From Escherichia ruysiae (lineage in GTDB: Bacteria > Pseudomonadota > Gammaproteobacteria > Enterobacterales > Enterobacteriaceae): a stretch of 64,000 bases of DNA. Made by a program: the position numbers and the translations under genes. The stretch is taken from assembly GCF_902498915.1 (NCBI RefSeq), contig NZ_CABVLQ010000001.1; one strand, 5' to 3'. Numbering within the stretch: position 1 is the first letter of the stretch; each line of letters begins with the position of its first letter. Positions 44,534 through 53,793 of the stretch are shown here, piece by piece. The notes beneath the pieces are model-generated. The model was not told where the DNA came from, made no database searches, and saw only the letters and a program-made list of their open reading frames with translations.

Positions 44534-45388
44534 TTACGCTTCAATGGCAGCGCGAAGTTTTTTCATCGCGTTCTTTTCCAGCTGACGTACACGTTCAGCG
44601 GAAACGCCGTAACGGTCAGCCAGTTCCTGCAACGTAGATTTGTTATCTTCGTCCAGCCAGCGCGCGCGGATGATATCCTGGCTACGCTCGTCCAGACCCT
44701 GCATCGCGTCGGTCAGACGGTTTGCCGCCTGCTCTTCCCAGTTATCATCTTCAATGCCGTCGGCAAAGTTAGATGATTTATCCTGCAGATAGAGCACCGG
44801 AGCCATCGGCTGGCTGTCGGAATCGTCGTCGGAAGACATGTCAAAAGTCATGTCCTGTGCCGCCATACGCGATTCCATCTCACGGACGTCTTTGCTGGTT
44901 ACGCCCAGTTCGCGAGCCACCATTTCGACTTCATCCTGGTTAAACCAGCCCAGACGCTGCTTGGTTTTACGCAGATTAAAAAACAGTTTGCGCTGCGCTT
45001 TGGTGGTCGCAACTTTGACGATACGCCAGTTACGCAAAACGTATTCGTGGATCTCTGCTTTGATCCAGTGAACGGCGAAGGAGACCAGGCGCACACCCAC
45101 TTCCGGGTTGAAACGGCGCACTGCTTTCATCAGGCCGATGTTACCTTCCTGAATCAAATCCGCCTGTGGCAGGCCATAGCCCGCATAATTACGAGCAATA
45201 TGAACAACAAACCGCAGGTGAGACAGGATCAGCGTTTTAGCTGCTTCCAGATCGCCATGGTAATGCAGCTTTTCAGCCAGCGCCCGCTCCTCGTCAGCCG
45301 ACAACATCGGCCACGCGTTAGCTGCCCGGATGTAAGAATCCAGGTTGCCAACAGGGGCTAAAGCTAAACTTTGCATTTTGTCAGTCAT
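44534..45388 (-). CDS. rpoH: RpoH, heat-shock sigma factor sigma-32
   Basis: Sigma-32 directs RNA polymerase to heat-shock promoters. The 284-residue sigma-70-family protein has region 2 (LILSHLRFVVHIARNYAGYG, LIQEGNIGLMKAVRRFNPEV), the RpoH box QRKLFFNLRKTKQRLGWFN, and region 4 with the helix-turn-helix TLQELADRYGVSAERVRQLEK. In E. coli its translation is controlled by an mRNA thermometer made from the 5' coding region, and its stability by DnaK and FtsH; these are known, not visible. It lies downstream of ftsYEX on the same strand with its own upstream region. Confidence 0.98.
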   Translation of the reverse strand: MTDKMQSLALAPVGNLDSYIRAANAWPMLSADEERALAEKLHYHGDLEAAKTLILSHLRFVVHIARNYAGYGLPQADLIQEGNIGLMKAVRRFNPEVGVRLVSFAVHWIKAEIHEYVLRNWRIVKVATTKAQRKLFFNLRKTKQRLGWFNQDEVEMVARELGVTSKDVREMESRMAAQDMTFDMSSDDDSDSQPMAPVLYLQDKSSNFADGIEDDNWEEQAANRLTDAMQGLDERSQDIIRARWLDEDNKSTLQELADRYGVSAERVRQLEKNAMKKLRAAIEA

Positions 45389-45580
45389 TCAAATCCTCTC
45401 AATCGATATCTTCTGGCGCTTCAGTGGTAGCAACAACTGTGCCAGAGCTTAAGAGCAACGAGATTATCATTCACAGTTTTATCAGACCGTGATTTTATCC
45501 ACAAGTTCAATGCTGTCTTGTGAATAAATTACGCACAAAATGTGACATAGAGATGAAATACCGGGAAGAGACAACGGGGT

Positions 45581-45617
45581 CTCTTTCCCTGCTACGGAAC
45601 CCATTGCAGGGAAAGAG
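45581..45617 (-). terminator. Hairpin downstream of ftsX, upstream of rpoH
   Basis: Arms CTCTTTCCCTG and CAGGGAAAGAG (11 bp) around a 15-base loop, 15 bp after the ftsX stop. It probably reduces read-through from ftsYEX into rpoH. No U-tract follows. The rest of 45389-45580 is the rpoH promoter region. Confidence 0.7.
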
Positions 45618-45632
45618 TATAACACGATTTTA

Positions 45633-46691
45633 TTATTCCGGCGTAAAGTGCCGTAAATGTTGTACCGTGGCAAGCCATGCTGCCACCCAGCCAATCATCG
45701 AACACACCAGCAGCAGCAGCAGGCATTCATCGAACGATAAACCATTGATATCAAACTTCGTTCCGAATACCTGCGCCACTTCCGCAACCGCCGATGACAA
45801 ACGCAGCACCAGAATTTCTGACAAAATTAATGACAGTAATGCGCCAGAAAATCCCAGCAGCGCGCCACCATACAGGAACGGGCGAAGTATGAAACCATCC
45901 GTCGCGCCAATCAGTTTCTGCACGTTGATGGAGTCGCGGCGGGCAAATATGCTCAGACGCACGCTGTTGCCGATAACCAGGAACACTGCCGCCACCATCA
46001 GCACGCCGATCATCGCCGAAACACGCCCTACCAGCCCAGTCAGTGCGGTCAGACGGGCAAACCAGCTATCGTCCATTCGTACTTCATCGATGCCGTTAAT
46101 TTGCGTGATGCGATCACGCAACGTATTCAGCGACTCCGTCCCCTGAAAATCGAGTTTTGGGATCACCACCGCCACAGCCGGAAGCGGGTTTTCCTCCAGC
46201 ATGTCCAGCGCGCCGCCAAAACCAGACCAGTTACGGAACTCGCCCAACGCGTCCTCACGAGAAAGATAGTTCACTTTCTCCACGCCCTGTTCGGCCTGTA
46301 ACTGTGCCACCACACCCGCTGCTGCGTCATCGTCCAGCGTTTTTTGCAGATAAACGGTGATTTGCGGTGAGGGATAATACTGCGTCGCCGCCTGGTTAAC
46401 GTTTTTGTACACCATGTAGCAGACGCTTGGCAGCGTCAGGGAAATGGCGATGACCATCACCGTTAAAAACGTAGCGAACGGTTTGCTTTTGAGATCCTGC
46501 AAAGCGCCGTGGAACGCATAACGCACCTGTTCGTTGAAAACGTTAGTTTTGCGATTTACCGGTTTTGGCGAGGATTTCGGGCGTTTCGGCGCATTACGAC
46601 CACCGTCGCCTGAGCCGCCGACCGATTTACGGAAGCGATCCAGACGTCCGCCAAACTGCCGGATATGATTGATTGCATCGCGCTTATTCAT
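45633..46691 (-). CDS. ftsX: FtsX, divisome ABC-type membrane subunit
   Basis: FtsX is the membrane partner of FtsE; the complex activates septal amidases through EnvC and helps divisome assembly. The 352-residue protein has a basic cytoplasmic N terminus (KRPKSSPKPVNRKTNVFNEQ), one membrane helix near residue 75, a large periplasmic loop (about 95-220, the EnvC contact region), and three C-terminal helices. The start at 46691 overlaps the ftsE 3' end by 8 bp. Last gene of ftsYEX. Confidence 0.98.
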   Translation of the reverse strand: MNKRDAINHIRQFGGRLDRFRKSVGGSGDGGRNAPKRPKSSPKPVNRKTNVFNEQVRYAFHGALQDLKSKPFATFLTVMVIAISLTLPSVCYMVYKNVNQAATQYYPSPQITVYLQKTLDDDAAAGVVAQLQAEQGVEKVNYLSREDALGEFRNWSGFGGALDMLEENPLPAVAVVIPKLDFQGTESLNTLRDRITQINGIDEVRMDDSWFARLTALTGLVGRVSAMIGVLMVAAVFLVIGNSVRLSIFARRDSINVQKLIGATDGFILRPFLYGGALLGFSGALLSLILSEILVLRLSSAVAEVAQVFGTKFDINGLSFDECLLLLLVCSMIGWVAAWLATVQHLRHFTPE

Positions 46692-47352
46692 GGCCCACGC
46701 CTCCATGCAAGTGACCATCGCTCAGGGTGAGCATACGATAGGAACGCCGCGAAATCAGGTTGATGTCGTGCGTTGCCATCAATACCGTTACCCCAACGCG
46801 GTTAAACTCTTCAAACAGGCGTAAAATTCCTTCCGACAGCGCGTCGTCAAGATTACCGGTCGGTTCGTCCGCCAGCAGTACCGCAGGTTTGTTAACCACC
46901 GCGCGGGCAATGCCAACGCGTTGTTGTTCACCGCCAGAAAGCTGAATCGGAAAGTTCTTCGCTTTGTCCAGTAGCCCGACTTTATCCAGCGCCGCCGATA
47001 CACGACGACGAATATCGTCACCGCTGGCACCGGCAATAATCAACGGGATCGCCACATTATCGTAGACAGTACGATCCATCAGTAGATGGTGATCCTGGAA
47101 AATCATGCCAATCTGGCGGCGCAGAAACGGAACTTCACGGTTTTTCAGACGCGTGATGTCATGGCCGCTAAACCAGATTTTCCCGGCGCTGGGCCGCTCA
47201 ATCCCACAGATCAGCTTCAGGAGGGTACTTTTCCCTGCACCGGAATGACCGGTCAGAAACGCCATCTCACCCGGCTGCATATGGAACGTAACGCCCTGCA
47301 GCGCCTGTCTCCCACCGAGATAAGCCTTGCTGACATGTTCAAAGCGAATCAT
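46684..47352 (-). CDS. ftsE: FtsE, divisome ABC-type ATPase
   Basis: A 222-residue ATPase with Walker A GHSGAGKSTLLKLICG, signature LSGGEQQRVGIARAVV, Walker B AVLLADEPTGNLDDALS and H-loop MATHDINLI. It is a mechanotransmitting ABC protein rather than a transporter. It begins 2 bp after the ftsY stop and overlaps ftsX, so all three are one message. Confidence 0.98.
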   Translation of the reverse strand: MIRFEHVSKAYLGGRQALQGVTFHMQPGEMAFLTGHSGAGKSTLLKLICGIERPSAGKIWFSGHDITRLKNREVPFLRRQIGMIFQDHHLLMDRTVYDNVAIPLIIAGASGDDIRRRVSAALDKVGLLDKAKNFPIQLSGGEQQRVGIARAVVNKPAVLLADEPTGNLDDALSEGILRLFEEFNRVGVTVLMATHDINLISRRSYRMLTLSDGHLHGGVGHE

Positions 47353-47354
47353 TG

Positions 47355-48893
47355 TTAATCCTCTCGGGCAAAAAGTGCCTCTATAAAGTCGTCCGCCTTA
47401 AACGGACGCAAATCCTCAATACGTTCGCCGACACCAATATAGCGAATAGGAATACCAAACTGGTCAGCCACCGAGAAAATTACTCCGCCTTTCGCCGTGC
47501 CGTCCAGTTTAGTTAACGTGATGCCGGTTAAGCCGACGGCTTCATGGAACAGTTTGGCCTGGCTTACCGCATTCTGCCCAGTGCTGGCATCGATAGTCAG
47601 CATAACTTCATGCGGCGCTTCAACGTCGAGTTTCTTCATCACGCGGACGATTTTCTTCAGCTCTTCCATCAGGTGCGATTTGTTCTGCAAGCGTCCGGCG
47701 GTATCGGCAATCAGGACATCAACATTACGCGCCTTAGCGGCCTGAATAGCGTCGAAGATAACTGAGGCGGAATCCGCGCCGGTATGCTGGGCAATCACCG
47801 GAATATTGTTGCGCTGACCCCAGACCTGAAGCTGTTCAACCGCTGCTGCACGGAAAGTATCGCCCGCCGCCAGCATGACCGATTTACCTTGTTGTTCAAA
47901 CTGACGCGCCAGCTTACCGATAGTCGTGGTTTTACCCACGCCATTGACGCCTACCATCAGAATCACGAACGGTGTTTTACCTTCGACATTCAGCGGTTCA
48001 TCGACCTTCGCCAGAATCTCACCCATCTCTTCTTTCAGCAGACCGTAGAGCGCCTCAGCATCGCGAAGCTGTTTGCGGGTCGCGCCTTCAGTCAGATTGG
48101 TGATGATTTTGCGCGTGGTTTCCACGCCCACATCGGCGATGAGCAATTGCTCTTCCAGCTCTTCAAACAGATCATCGTCGATTTTTTTACCACGGAACAG
48201 GCTGATAAATCCGGAACCGAGGTTTTCCTTAGTTTTCAGCAGGCTGCGTTTCAGGCGAGCGAAGAAACCTTCTTTGGTTGGTTTTTCCTGCTCCTGGGCT
48301 ACCTCTTCCACCGGCTGATCTTCTTCTGCCGGAGGAACGACCATCACCGCCTCTTCTGCCGCTTCAGCGGCCAGCGCCTGTGCTTCCAGCTCTTCGTCGG
48401 TGATTTCTTCTTTCGCTGCTTGTTCTTCCGCCGCTTCGACAATCTCCACGGTTTCCGCTTCGGCCTGCCACTCTTCTGGCGAAACTTCTTCGACTTTAAC
48501 GTCTTCTGGCAGCGGCAGCTCTTCACGCTCGATAGCCACTGGCTCTGGCGTGACTTCAGGTTCAACTACCGACGCTGGCGTTTCTTCAACTATCGGCTCC
48601 GGTTCTGCAATAACTTCCGGCTCGACAACCGCTTCAGGTTGCGCTTTTTCACTTTCGGCAACCTGTTCAGTGACTTCCACAACGTCGGCAGCAAAAGTTT
48701 CCGCCTCAGCTTCAGTATGCGCCTGCGGCTGTTCTTCAACGGGTTGTTCAGCAACTTTCGCAGGCTCTTGCGCCTGGACGATTTCTTCTACAACCGGTTG
48801 TTCGTTTTGGGTTTCTGTCTCTTTTTCCGGGGTCTGCTCTTTTTGACCAAAGCCCAGCCAGGAAAAAAAGCCACGTTTTTTTTCTTTCGCCAT
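47355..48893 (-). CDS. ftsY: FtsY, signal recognition particle receptor GTPase
   Basis: FtsY docks SRP-ribosome complexes at the inner membrane. The 512-residue protein has a basic membrane-binding N terminus (MAKEKKRGFFSWLGFGQKEQ), a long acidic A domain to about residue 205 made of E/P/V/A-rich segments, then the NG domain from about 208: G1 GVNGVGKTTT (315-324), DTAGR (397-401) and TKLDG (461-465). K-12 FtsY has 497 residues, so the A domain here appears about 15 residues longer; the NG domain is the normal length. It is first in ftsYEX and divergent from rsmD. Confidence 0.97.
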   Translation of the reverse strand: MAKEKKRGFFSWLGFGQKEQTPEKETETQNEQPVVEEIVQAQEPAKVAEQPVEEQPQAHTEAEAETFAADVVEVTEQVAESEKAQPEAVVEPEVIAEPEPIVEETPASVVEPEVTPEPVAIEREELPLPEDVKVEEVSPEEWQAEAETVEIVEAAEEQAAKEEITDEELEAQALAAEAAEEAVMVVPPAEEDQPVEEVAQEQEKPTKEGFFARLKRSLLKTKENLGSGFISLFRGKKIDDDLFEELEEQLLIADVGVETTRKIITNLTEGATRKQLRDAEALYGLLKEEMGEILAKVDEPLNVEGKTPFVILMVGVNGVGKTTTIGKLARQFEQQGKSVMLAAGDTFRAAAVEQLQVWGQRNNIPVIAQHTGADSASVIFDAIQAAKARNVDVLIADTAGRLQNKSHLMEELKKIVRVMKKLDVEAPHEVMLTIDASTGQNAVSQAKLFHEAVGLTGITLTKLDGTAKGGVIFSVADQFGIPIRYIGVGERIEDLRPFKADDFIEALFARED

Positions 48894-49042
48894 CTGCGAC
48901 TACACTCCTCGCTGTTGCTTCATGGCACAGCGTTAACGCTATGTACATAGCAGCTAAAAAAATGATGAAATAGTCTACCACTTAACTTAATCCACATCAC
49001 CGCCTGCAAGTATGTGTTATCTGGCGGATTGAGCAATTTACC

Positions 49043-49639
49043 ATGAAAAAACCGAATCATTCCGGCAGCGGTCAAATCCGCATTATTGGTGGGCAGTGGC
49101 GAGGCCGTAAACTCCCGGTTCCTGATAGCCCAGGTCTACGTCCTACCACCGATCGCGTGCGCGAAACGCTGTTTAACTGGCTGGCGCCGGTCATTGTTGA
49201 TGCGCAATGCCTGGACTGCTTCGCAGGTAGCGGTGCGCTGGGGCTGGAAGCCTTGTCACGCTACGCTGCGGAAGCTACTCTGGTTGAGATGGATCGCGCG
49301 GTATCTCAGCAATTAACCAAGAATCTCGCGACGCTGAAAGCAGGCAATGCGCGAGTCGTGAACACCAATGCGATGTCTTTTCTAATGCAAAAAGGAACGC
49401 CGCATAATATTGTGTTTGTTGACCCTCCGTTCCGCCGTGGCTTGTTGGAAGAAACCATTAATTTACTGGAAAACAACGGTTGGCTGGCTGATGAAGCCTG
49501 GGTATATGTTGAAAGTGAAGTAGAAAATGGCCTGCCCGCCGTTCCTGCCAACTGGTCGTTATATCGCGAAAAAGTGGCTGGTCAGGTCGCTTATCGGCTG
49601 TATCAGCGTGAAACACAAGGAGAAAGTGATGCTGATTAA
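49043..49639 (+). CDS. rsmD: RsmD, 16S rRNA m2G966 methyltransferase
   Basis: RsmD methylates G966 of 16S rRNA in the assembled small subunit. The 198-residue Rossmann-fold enzyme has the SAM loop CLDCFAGSGALGLEALSRYA and the catalytic motif FVDPPFRRG (DPPF) of N2-guanine methyltransferases. It is divergent from ftsY and overlaps yhhL by 11 bp. Confidence 0.97.
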   Translation: MKKPNHSGSGQIRIIGGQWRGRKLPVPDSPGLRPTTDRVRETLFNWLAPVIVDAQCLDCFAGSGALGLEALSRYAAEATLVEMDRAVSQQLTKNLATLKAGNARVVNTNAMSFLMQKGTPHNIVFVDPPFRRGLLEETINLLENNGWLADEAWVYVESEVENGLPAVPANWSLYREKVAGQVAYRLYQRETQGESDAD

Positions 49640-49898
49640 TATTGGACGTTTGTTAATGCTCTGCGTTTGGGGATTTTTGATCCTCAATCTTTTTCAACCA
49701 TTCCCACGCCCGCTGAATATTTTCGTTAACGTGGCGCTGATTTTTACCGTGCTGATGCATGGTATGCAACTGGCGCTGTTAAAATCGACCTTGCCGAAAG
49801 ATGGCCCGCAGATGACCACCGCCGAAAAGGTACGTATTTTCCTTTTCGGCGTGTTTGAACTGCTGGTCTGGCAGAAGAAATTTAAAGTTAAAAAATAA
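49629..49898 (+). CDS. yhhL: YhhL, DUF1145 small inner membrane protein
   Basis: An 89-residue protein with two or three hydrophobic segments (LMLCVWGFLILNLFQPFPRP and IFVNVALIFTVLMHGMQLAL) and a basic C terminus (KKFKVKK). Its function is unknown. The start at 49629 (MLINIGRLL) lies inside the rsmD 3' end, with AAGGAGAAA just upstream; the longer open frame upstream is rsmD out of phase. It faces yhhM with a 2-bp gap. Confidence 0.92.
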   Translation: MLINIGRLLMLCVWGFLILNLFQPFPRPLNIFVNVALIFTVLMHGMQLALLKSTLPKDGPQMTTAEKVRIFLFGVFELLVWQKKFKVKK

Positions 49899-49900
49899 TC

Positions 49901-50260
49901 TTATTTGTCGCCAACAAAGCTGACAAAGCGCGTTCCTTTATAGCTCAGTGTACCTTTATCGCCCACTGTCAGGGCATGGTACTGCTGGGCGTCGAGGCGG
50001 AACGTCTGCTCCAGTCCGCCGCTTTGCGGTTTGAAGCTCGCCTCATAGCGCATACTGGTGCCTGCCGGAGTCACTTCCTGCTGGCGCGAACGTCGATCGT
50101 TAATCGGTTTTTCCCGCTTGTTACTCACCACCACCAGCTTTTGCTGGAGCGGTGCCATATCATTATCAGCTTTTTCCCGCCGCTGTTGCATAAAACGAAA
50201 CGATGCGGCGACGATAATTAAGCCAATGATAACAATAAAGAAAAGAGGTGGTTTGCTCAT
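49901..50260 (-). CDS. yhhM: YhhM, DUF2500 membrane-anchored protein
   Basis: A 119-residue protein with one N-terminal membrane helix (PPLFFIVIIGLIIVAASFRF), a charged linker, and a C-terminal beta-rich domain (LEQTFRLDAQQYHALTVGDK then GTLSYKGTRFVSF) of the DUF2500 type, likely on the periplasmic side. Its function is unknown. It is convergent with yhhL and divergent from yhhN. Confidence 0.92.
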   Translation of the reverse strand: MSKPPLFFIVIIGLIIVAASFRFMQQRREKADNDMAPLQQKLVVVSNKREKPINDRRSRQQEVTPAGTSMRYEASFKPQSGGLEQTFRLDAQQYHALTVGDKGTLSYKGTRFVSFVGDK

Positions 50261-50401
50261 CTTTATCCCTCATCGGAAAATGCGGAAATAAGCATACCCT
50301 GCCAGTTATGGTGTTGTCATCCGTCCATCCTCGCCACTAAACTGAATAGCAAGACCGTAGGCATTCCGCTTACGAAAAAATAACGAATTCAAGGAACTAA
50401 G

Positions 50402-51028
50402 ATGCTTTGGTCGTTTATCGCTGTCTGTCTTTCCGCATGGCTATCTGTGGATGCATCGTACCGTGGGCCAACCTGGCAACGCTGGGTATTTAAACCGTTA
50501 ACCCTTCTTCTCCTGCTATTGCTGGCGTGGCAAGCGCCGATGTTCGACGCTATTAGCTATCTTGTGCTGGCGGGGCTGTGTGCCTCACTGCTGGGCGATG
50601 CGCTAACGCTATTGCCACGTCAGCGTCTGATGTACGCTATCGGCGCATTTTTCCTCTCACACCTGTTGTACACCATCTATTTCGCCAGCCAGATGACGCT
50701 CTCTTTCTTCTGGCCTCTGCCACTGGTACTGCTGGTTCTGGGCGCGCTATTGCTGGCCATTATCTGGACGCGTCTGGAGGAGTTCCGTTGGCCTGTCTGT
50801 ACTTTTATCGGTATGACGCTGGTGATGGTGTGGCTGGCAGGTGAACTGTGGTTCTTCCGTCCGACCGCTCCGGCACTCTCGGCCTTTATGGGCGCTTCGT
50901 TGCTGTTTATCAGTAACTTTGTCTGGCTGGGTAGCCACTATCGCCGCCGCTTCCGTGCGGATAACGCTATTGCTGCGGCTTGCTACTTTGCCGGTCACTT
51001 CCTCATCGTCCGCTCGCTGTATCTCTGA
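50402..51028 (+). CDS. yhhN: YhhN, TMEM86/lysoplasmalogenase-family membrane protein
   Basis: A 208-residue polytopic protein with about seven or eight helices. The family segments are LVLAGLCASLLGDALTLLPR and GAFFLSHLLYTIYF, which carry the conserved acidic and His residues of the YhhN/TMEM86 family. Vertebrate members hydrolyse lysoplasmalogens; bacterial activity is not settled. AAGGAAC precedes the ATG. zntA follows with its own promoter. Confidence 0.92.
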   Translation: MLWSFIAVCLSAWLSVDASYRGPTWQRWVFKPLTLLLLLLLAWQAPMFDAISYLVLAGLCASLLGDALTLLPRQRLMYAIGAFFLSHLLYTIYFASQMTLSFFWPLPLVLLVLGALLLAIIWTRLEEFRWPVCTFIGMTLVMVWLAGELWFFRPTAPALSAFMGASLLFISNFVWLGSHYRRRFRADNAIAAACYFAGHFLIVRSLYL

Positions 51029-51034
51029 TAAAAC

Positions 51035-51066
51035 TTGACTCTGGAGTCGACTCCAAAGTGTATCCT
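51035..51066 (+). promoter_or_regulatory. zntA: ZntR-controlled promoter of zntA
   Basis: The -35 TTGACT (51035-51040) and a -10-like TATCCT (51061-51066) are 20 bp apart, the overlong spacer typical of MerR-family promoters. The dyad ACTCTGGAGTC/GACTCCAAAGT (51038-51059) fills the spacer, with one mismatch from perfect symmetry. Zn-bound ZntR would untwist it to activate zntA. Confidence 0.9.
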
Positions 51067-51101
51067 TCGGTTAATGAGAAAAAACTTAACCGGAGGATGC
51101 C

Positions 51102-53300
51102 ATGTCGACTCCCGACAATCACGGCAAAAAAGTCCCTCAATTTGCCGCGTTCAAACCGCTAACCCCGGCACAGAATGCCAACGACTGTTGCTGCGACGGC
51201 GCATGTTCCAGCACGCCAACACTCTCTGAAAACGTCTCCGGCACCCGGTATAGCTGGAAAGTCAGTGGCATGGACTGTGCCGCCTGTGCGCGCAAAGTGG
51301 AAAATGCCGTGCGCCAGCTTTCTGGCGTGAATCAGGTACAGGTGTTGTTCGCTACCGAAAAACTGGTTGTAGATGCCGACAATGATATCCGTGCGCAAAT
51401 TGAATCGGCGGTGCAAAAAGCAGGCTATTCCCTGCGCGATGAACAGGCCGCTGAAGAACCACAAGCATCACGCCTGAAAGAAAACCTGCCGCTGATTACG
51501 CTTATTGTGATGATGGTAATCAGCTGGGGGCTGGAGCAGTTTAATCATCCGTTCGGTCAACTGGCGTTTATCGCGACCACGCTAGTTGGTCTGTACCCGA
51601 TTGCTCGCCAGGCATTACGGCTGATCAAATCCGGCAGCTACTTCGCCATTGAAACGTTAATGAGCGTAGCCGCCATTGGCGCGCTGTTTATTGGCGCAAC
51701 GGCAGAAGCTGCGATGGTGTTGCTGCTGTTTTTGATTGGCGAACGACTGGAAGGCTGGGCCGCCAGCCGCGCACGTCAAGGGGTCAGCGCGTTAATGGCG
51801 CTGAAGCCAGAAACCGCCACGCGTCTGCGTAACGGTGAGCGGGAAGAGGTGGCGATCAATAGCCTGCGCCCTGGCGATGTGATTGAAGTTGCGGCAGGTG
51901 GGCGTTTGCCTGCCGACGGTAAACTGCTCTCACCGTTTGCCAGTTTTGATGAAAGCGCCCTGACCGGCGAATCCATTCCGGTGGAGCGCGCAACGGGCGA
52001 TAAAGTTCCTGCAGGCGCCACCAGCGTAGACCGTCTGGTGACGCTGGAAGTGCTGTCAGAACCGGGTGCCAGCGCCATTGACCGCATTCTGAAGCTGATC
52101 GAAGAGGCTGAAGAACGCCGCGCACCCATTGAGCGATTTATCGACCGTTTTAGCCGTATCTATACGCCCGCGATTATGGCCGTCGCTCTGCTGGTGACGC
52201 TGGTGCCACCGCTGCTGTTTGCCGCCAGCTGGCAGGAGTGGATTTATAAAGGGCTGACGCTGCTGCTGATTGGCTGCCCGTGTGCGTTAGTTATCTCCAC
52301 GCCTGCAGCGATTACCTCCGGACTGGCAGCAGCGGCACGTCGTGGAGCGTTAATTAAAGGTGGTGCGGCGCTGGAGCAGTTAGGTCGTGTCACCCAGGTC
52401 GCATTTGATAAAACCGGTACGCTGACCGTCGGTAAACCGCGCGTTACCGCGATTCATCCGGCAACGGGCGTTAGCGAATCTGAACTGCTGGCGCTGGCGG
52501 CGGCGGTCGAGCAAGGCGCAACGCATCCACTGGCGCAAGCCATCATTCGTGAAGCACAGGTTGCTGCACTCGCCATTCCCGCCGCCCAGTCACAGCGGGC
52601 GCTGGTCGGCTCTGGCATTGAAGCGCAGGTCAACGGAGAGCGGGTGCTGATATGCGCTGCCGGGAAACATCCAGCCGAGGCATTTGCCGGTTTGATTAAC
52701 GAACTGGAAAGCGCCGGGCAAACGGTAGTGCTGGTAGTGCGTAACGATGACGTGCTGGGTGTCATTGCATTGCAGGATACCCTGCGCGCCGATGCCGCCA
52801 CTGCCATCAGTGAACTGAACTCTCTGGGCGTCAAAGGGGTGATCCTCACCGGCGATAATCCACGCGCAGCGGCAGCGATTGCCGGTGAACTGGGGCTGGA
52901 ATTTAAAGCCGGATTACTACCGGAAGATAAAGTCAAAGCGGTGACCGAGCTGAACCAACATGCGCCGCTGGCGATGGTCGGCGACGGTATTAACGACGCG
53001 CCAGCAATGAAAGCAGCAGCTATTGGGATTGCAATGGGCAGTGGCACAGACGTGGCGCTGGAAACCGCCGACGCGGCATTAACGCATAACCACCTGCGCG
53101 GTCTGGTACAAATGATTGAGCTGGCACGCGCCACTCACGCTAATATCCGCCAGAACATCACCATTGCGCTGGGGCTGAAAGGGATCTTCCTTGTCACCAC
53201 GCTTTTAGGAATAACCGGCCTGTGGCTGGCTGTGCTGGCAGATACGGGAGCAACGGTGCTGGTGACGGCGAATGCGTTAAGATTGTTGCGCAGAAAGTAA
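51102..53300 (+). CDS. zntA: ZntA, Zn/Cd/Pb-exporting P-type ATPase
   Basis: ZntA pumps Zn(II), Cd(II) and Pb(II) out of the cytoplasm. The 732-residue P1B-type ATPase has an N-terminal metal-binding domain with CCCDGAC (29-35) and GMDCAAC (Cys59, Cys62), then eight helices. The metal-site CPC is in IGCPCALVIST (about 392-394), the phosphorylated Asp in FDKTGTLTVGKPR (about 436), and the hinge in MVGDGINDAPAMKAA. It is driven by the ZntR-type promoter just upstream. GGAGG precedes the ATG. Confidence 0.98.
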   Translation: MSTPDNHGKKVPQFAAFKPLTPAQNANDCCCDGACSSTPTLSENVSGTRYSWKVSGMDCAACARKVENAVRQLSGVNQVQVLFATEKLVVDADNDIRAQIESAVQKAGYSLRDEQAAEEPQASRLKENLPLITLIVMMVISWGLEQFNHPFGQLAFIATTLVGLYPIARQALRLIKSGSYFAIETLMSVAAIGALFIGATAEAAMVLLLFLIGERLEGWAASRARQGVSALMALKPETATRLRNGEREEVAINSLRPGDVIEVAAGGRLPADGKLLSPFASFDESALTGESIPVERATGDKVPAGATSVDRLVTLEVLSEPGASAIDRILKLIEEAEERRAPIERFIDRFSRIYTPAIMAVALLVTLVPPLLFAASWQEWIYKGLTLLLIGCPCALVISTPAAITSGLAAAARRGALIKGGAALEQLGRVTQVAFDKTGTLTVGKPRVTAIHPATGVSESELLALAAAVEQGATHPLAQAIIREAQVAALAIPAAQSQRALVGSGIEAQVNGERVLICAAGKHPAEAFAGLINELESAGQTVVLVVRNDDVLGVIALQDTLRADAATAISELNSLGVKGVILTGDNPRAAAAIAGELGLEFKAGLLPEDKVKAVTELNQHAPLAMVGDGINDAPAMKAAAIGIAMGSGTDVALETADAALTHNHLRGLVQMIELARATHANIRQNITIALGLKGIFLVTTLLGITGLWLAVLADTGATVLVTANALRLLRRK

Positions 53301-53344
53301 TGGGGACAGCCTGCAAACCGATCGCAAAATTGGACGCGATCGAT

Positions 53345-53375
53345 CCCCTCGCTCCTCTGGGGAGAGGGTGAGGGG
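53345..53375. repeat. GC-rich boxC-like element between zntA and tusA
   Basis: A single copy of the CCCCTC...GGGGAGAGGGTGAGGGG family seen also in the ugpB-ugpA and acpT-nikA gaps, with a CCTC/GAGG-type hairpin. It lies between the convergent zntA and tusA stops, where it could act as a shared 3' structure. Confidence 0.72.
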
Positions 53376-53406
53376 AAAAGGCGGCATCGAAGCCAATCTT
53401 CCCCCA

Positions 53407-53652
53407 TTAACCGCCTTTACGAATCAAATAACGATAAGGCAGTCCATCCGTCTCTTTGGCGACCAGTTCATGTTCCATAAAGGTACAAAACCCAGGAATA
53501 TCGCGGGTCGTGGCCGGATCATCGGCAATAATCAGCAACGTTTCGCCTGGCTGCATATTGCGCACCGTTTTGCGCACCATCATCACCGGTTCCGGGCAGC
53601 GCAGGCCAAGTGCGTCGAGTGTGTGGTCAGGGCTGGAAAAGAGATCGGTCAT
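53407..53652 (-). CDS. tusA: TusA, sulfur carrier for tRNA 2-thiolation
   Basis: TusA takes persulfide sulfur from IscS and passes it to TusBCD for mnm5s2U synthesis at tRNA position 34. The 81-residue SirA-like protein has the reactive Cys19 in [20 protein letters not shown], the CPxP motif of the family. It is convergent with zntA and divergent from yhhQ. Confidence 0.97.
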
Positions 53653-53793
53653 TTTCTTCTCATCACATAAAAAAACGGCGCTAGTTTACGCCCTGTGAGT
53701 CCGTTAGCAAACCAGGTTAACGATTGCGTGAAAATTAACCATTGCATTGTCAAGCCAAAGCAGTATCATGCGGCGGCTCGAAAAAAGGGTAAG

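Noticed and set aside
47784..48950. 388-codon plus-strand frame opposite ftsY
   Set aside because: It is the complement of the biased, E/A-rich ftsY sequence; it has no domain resemblance and no ribosome site, and ftsY is certain.
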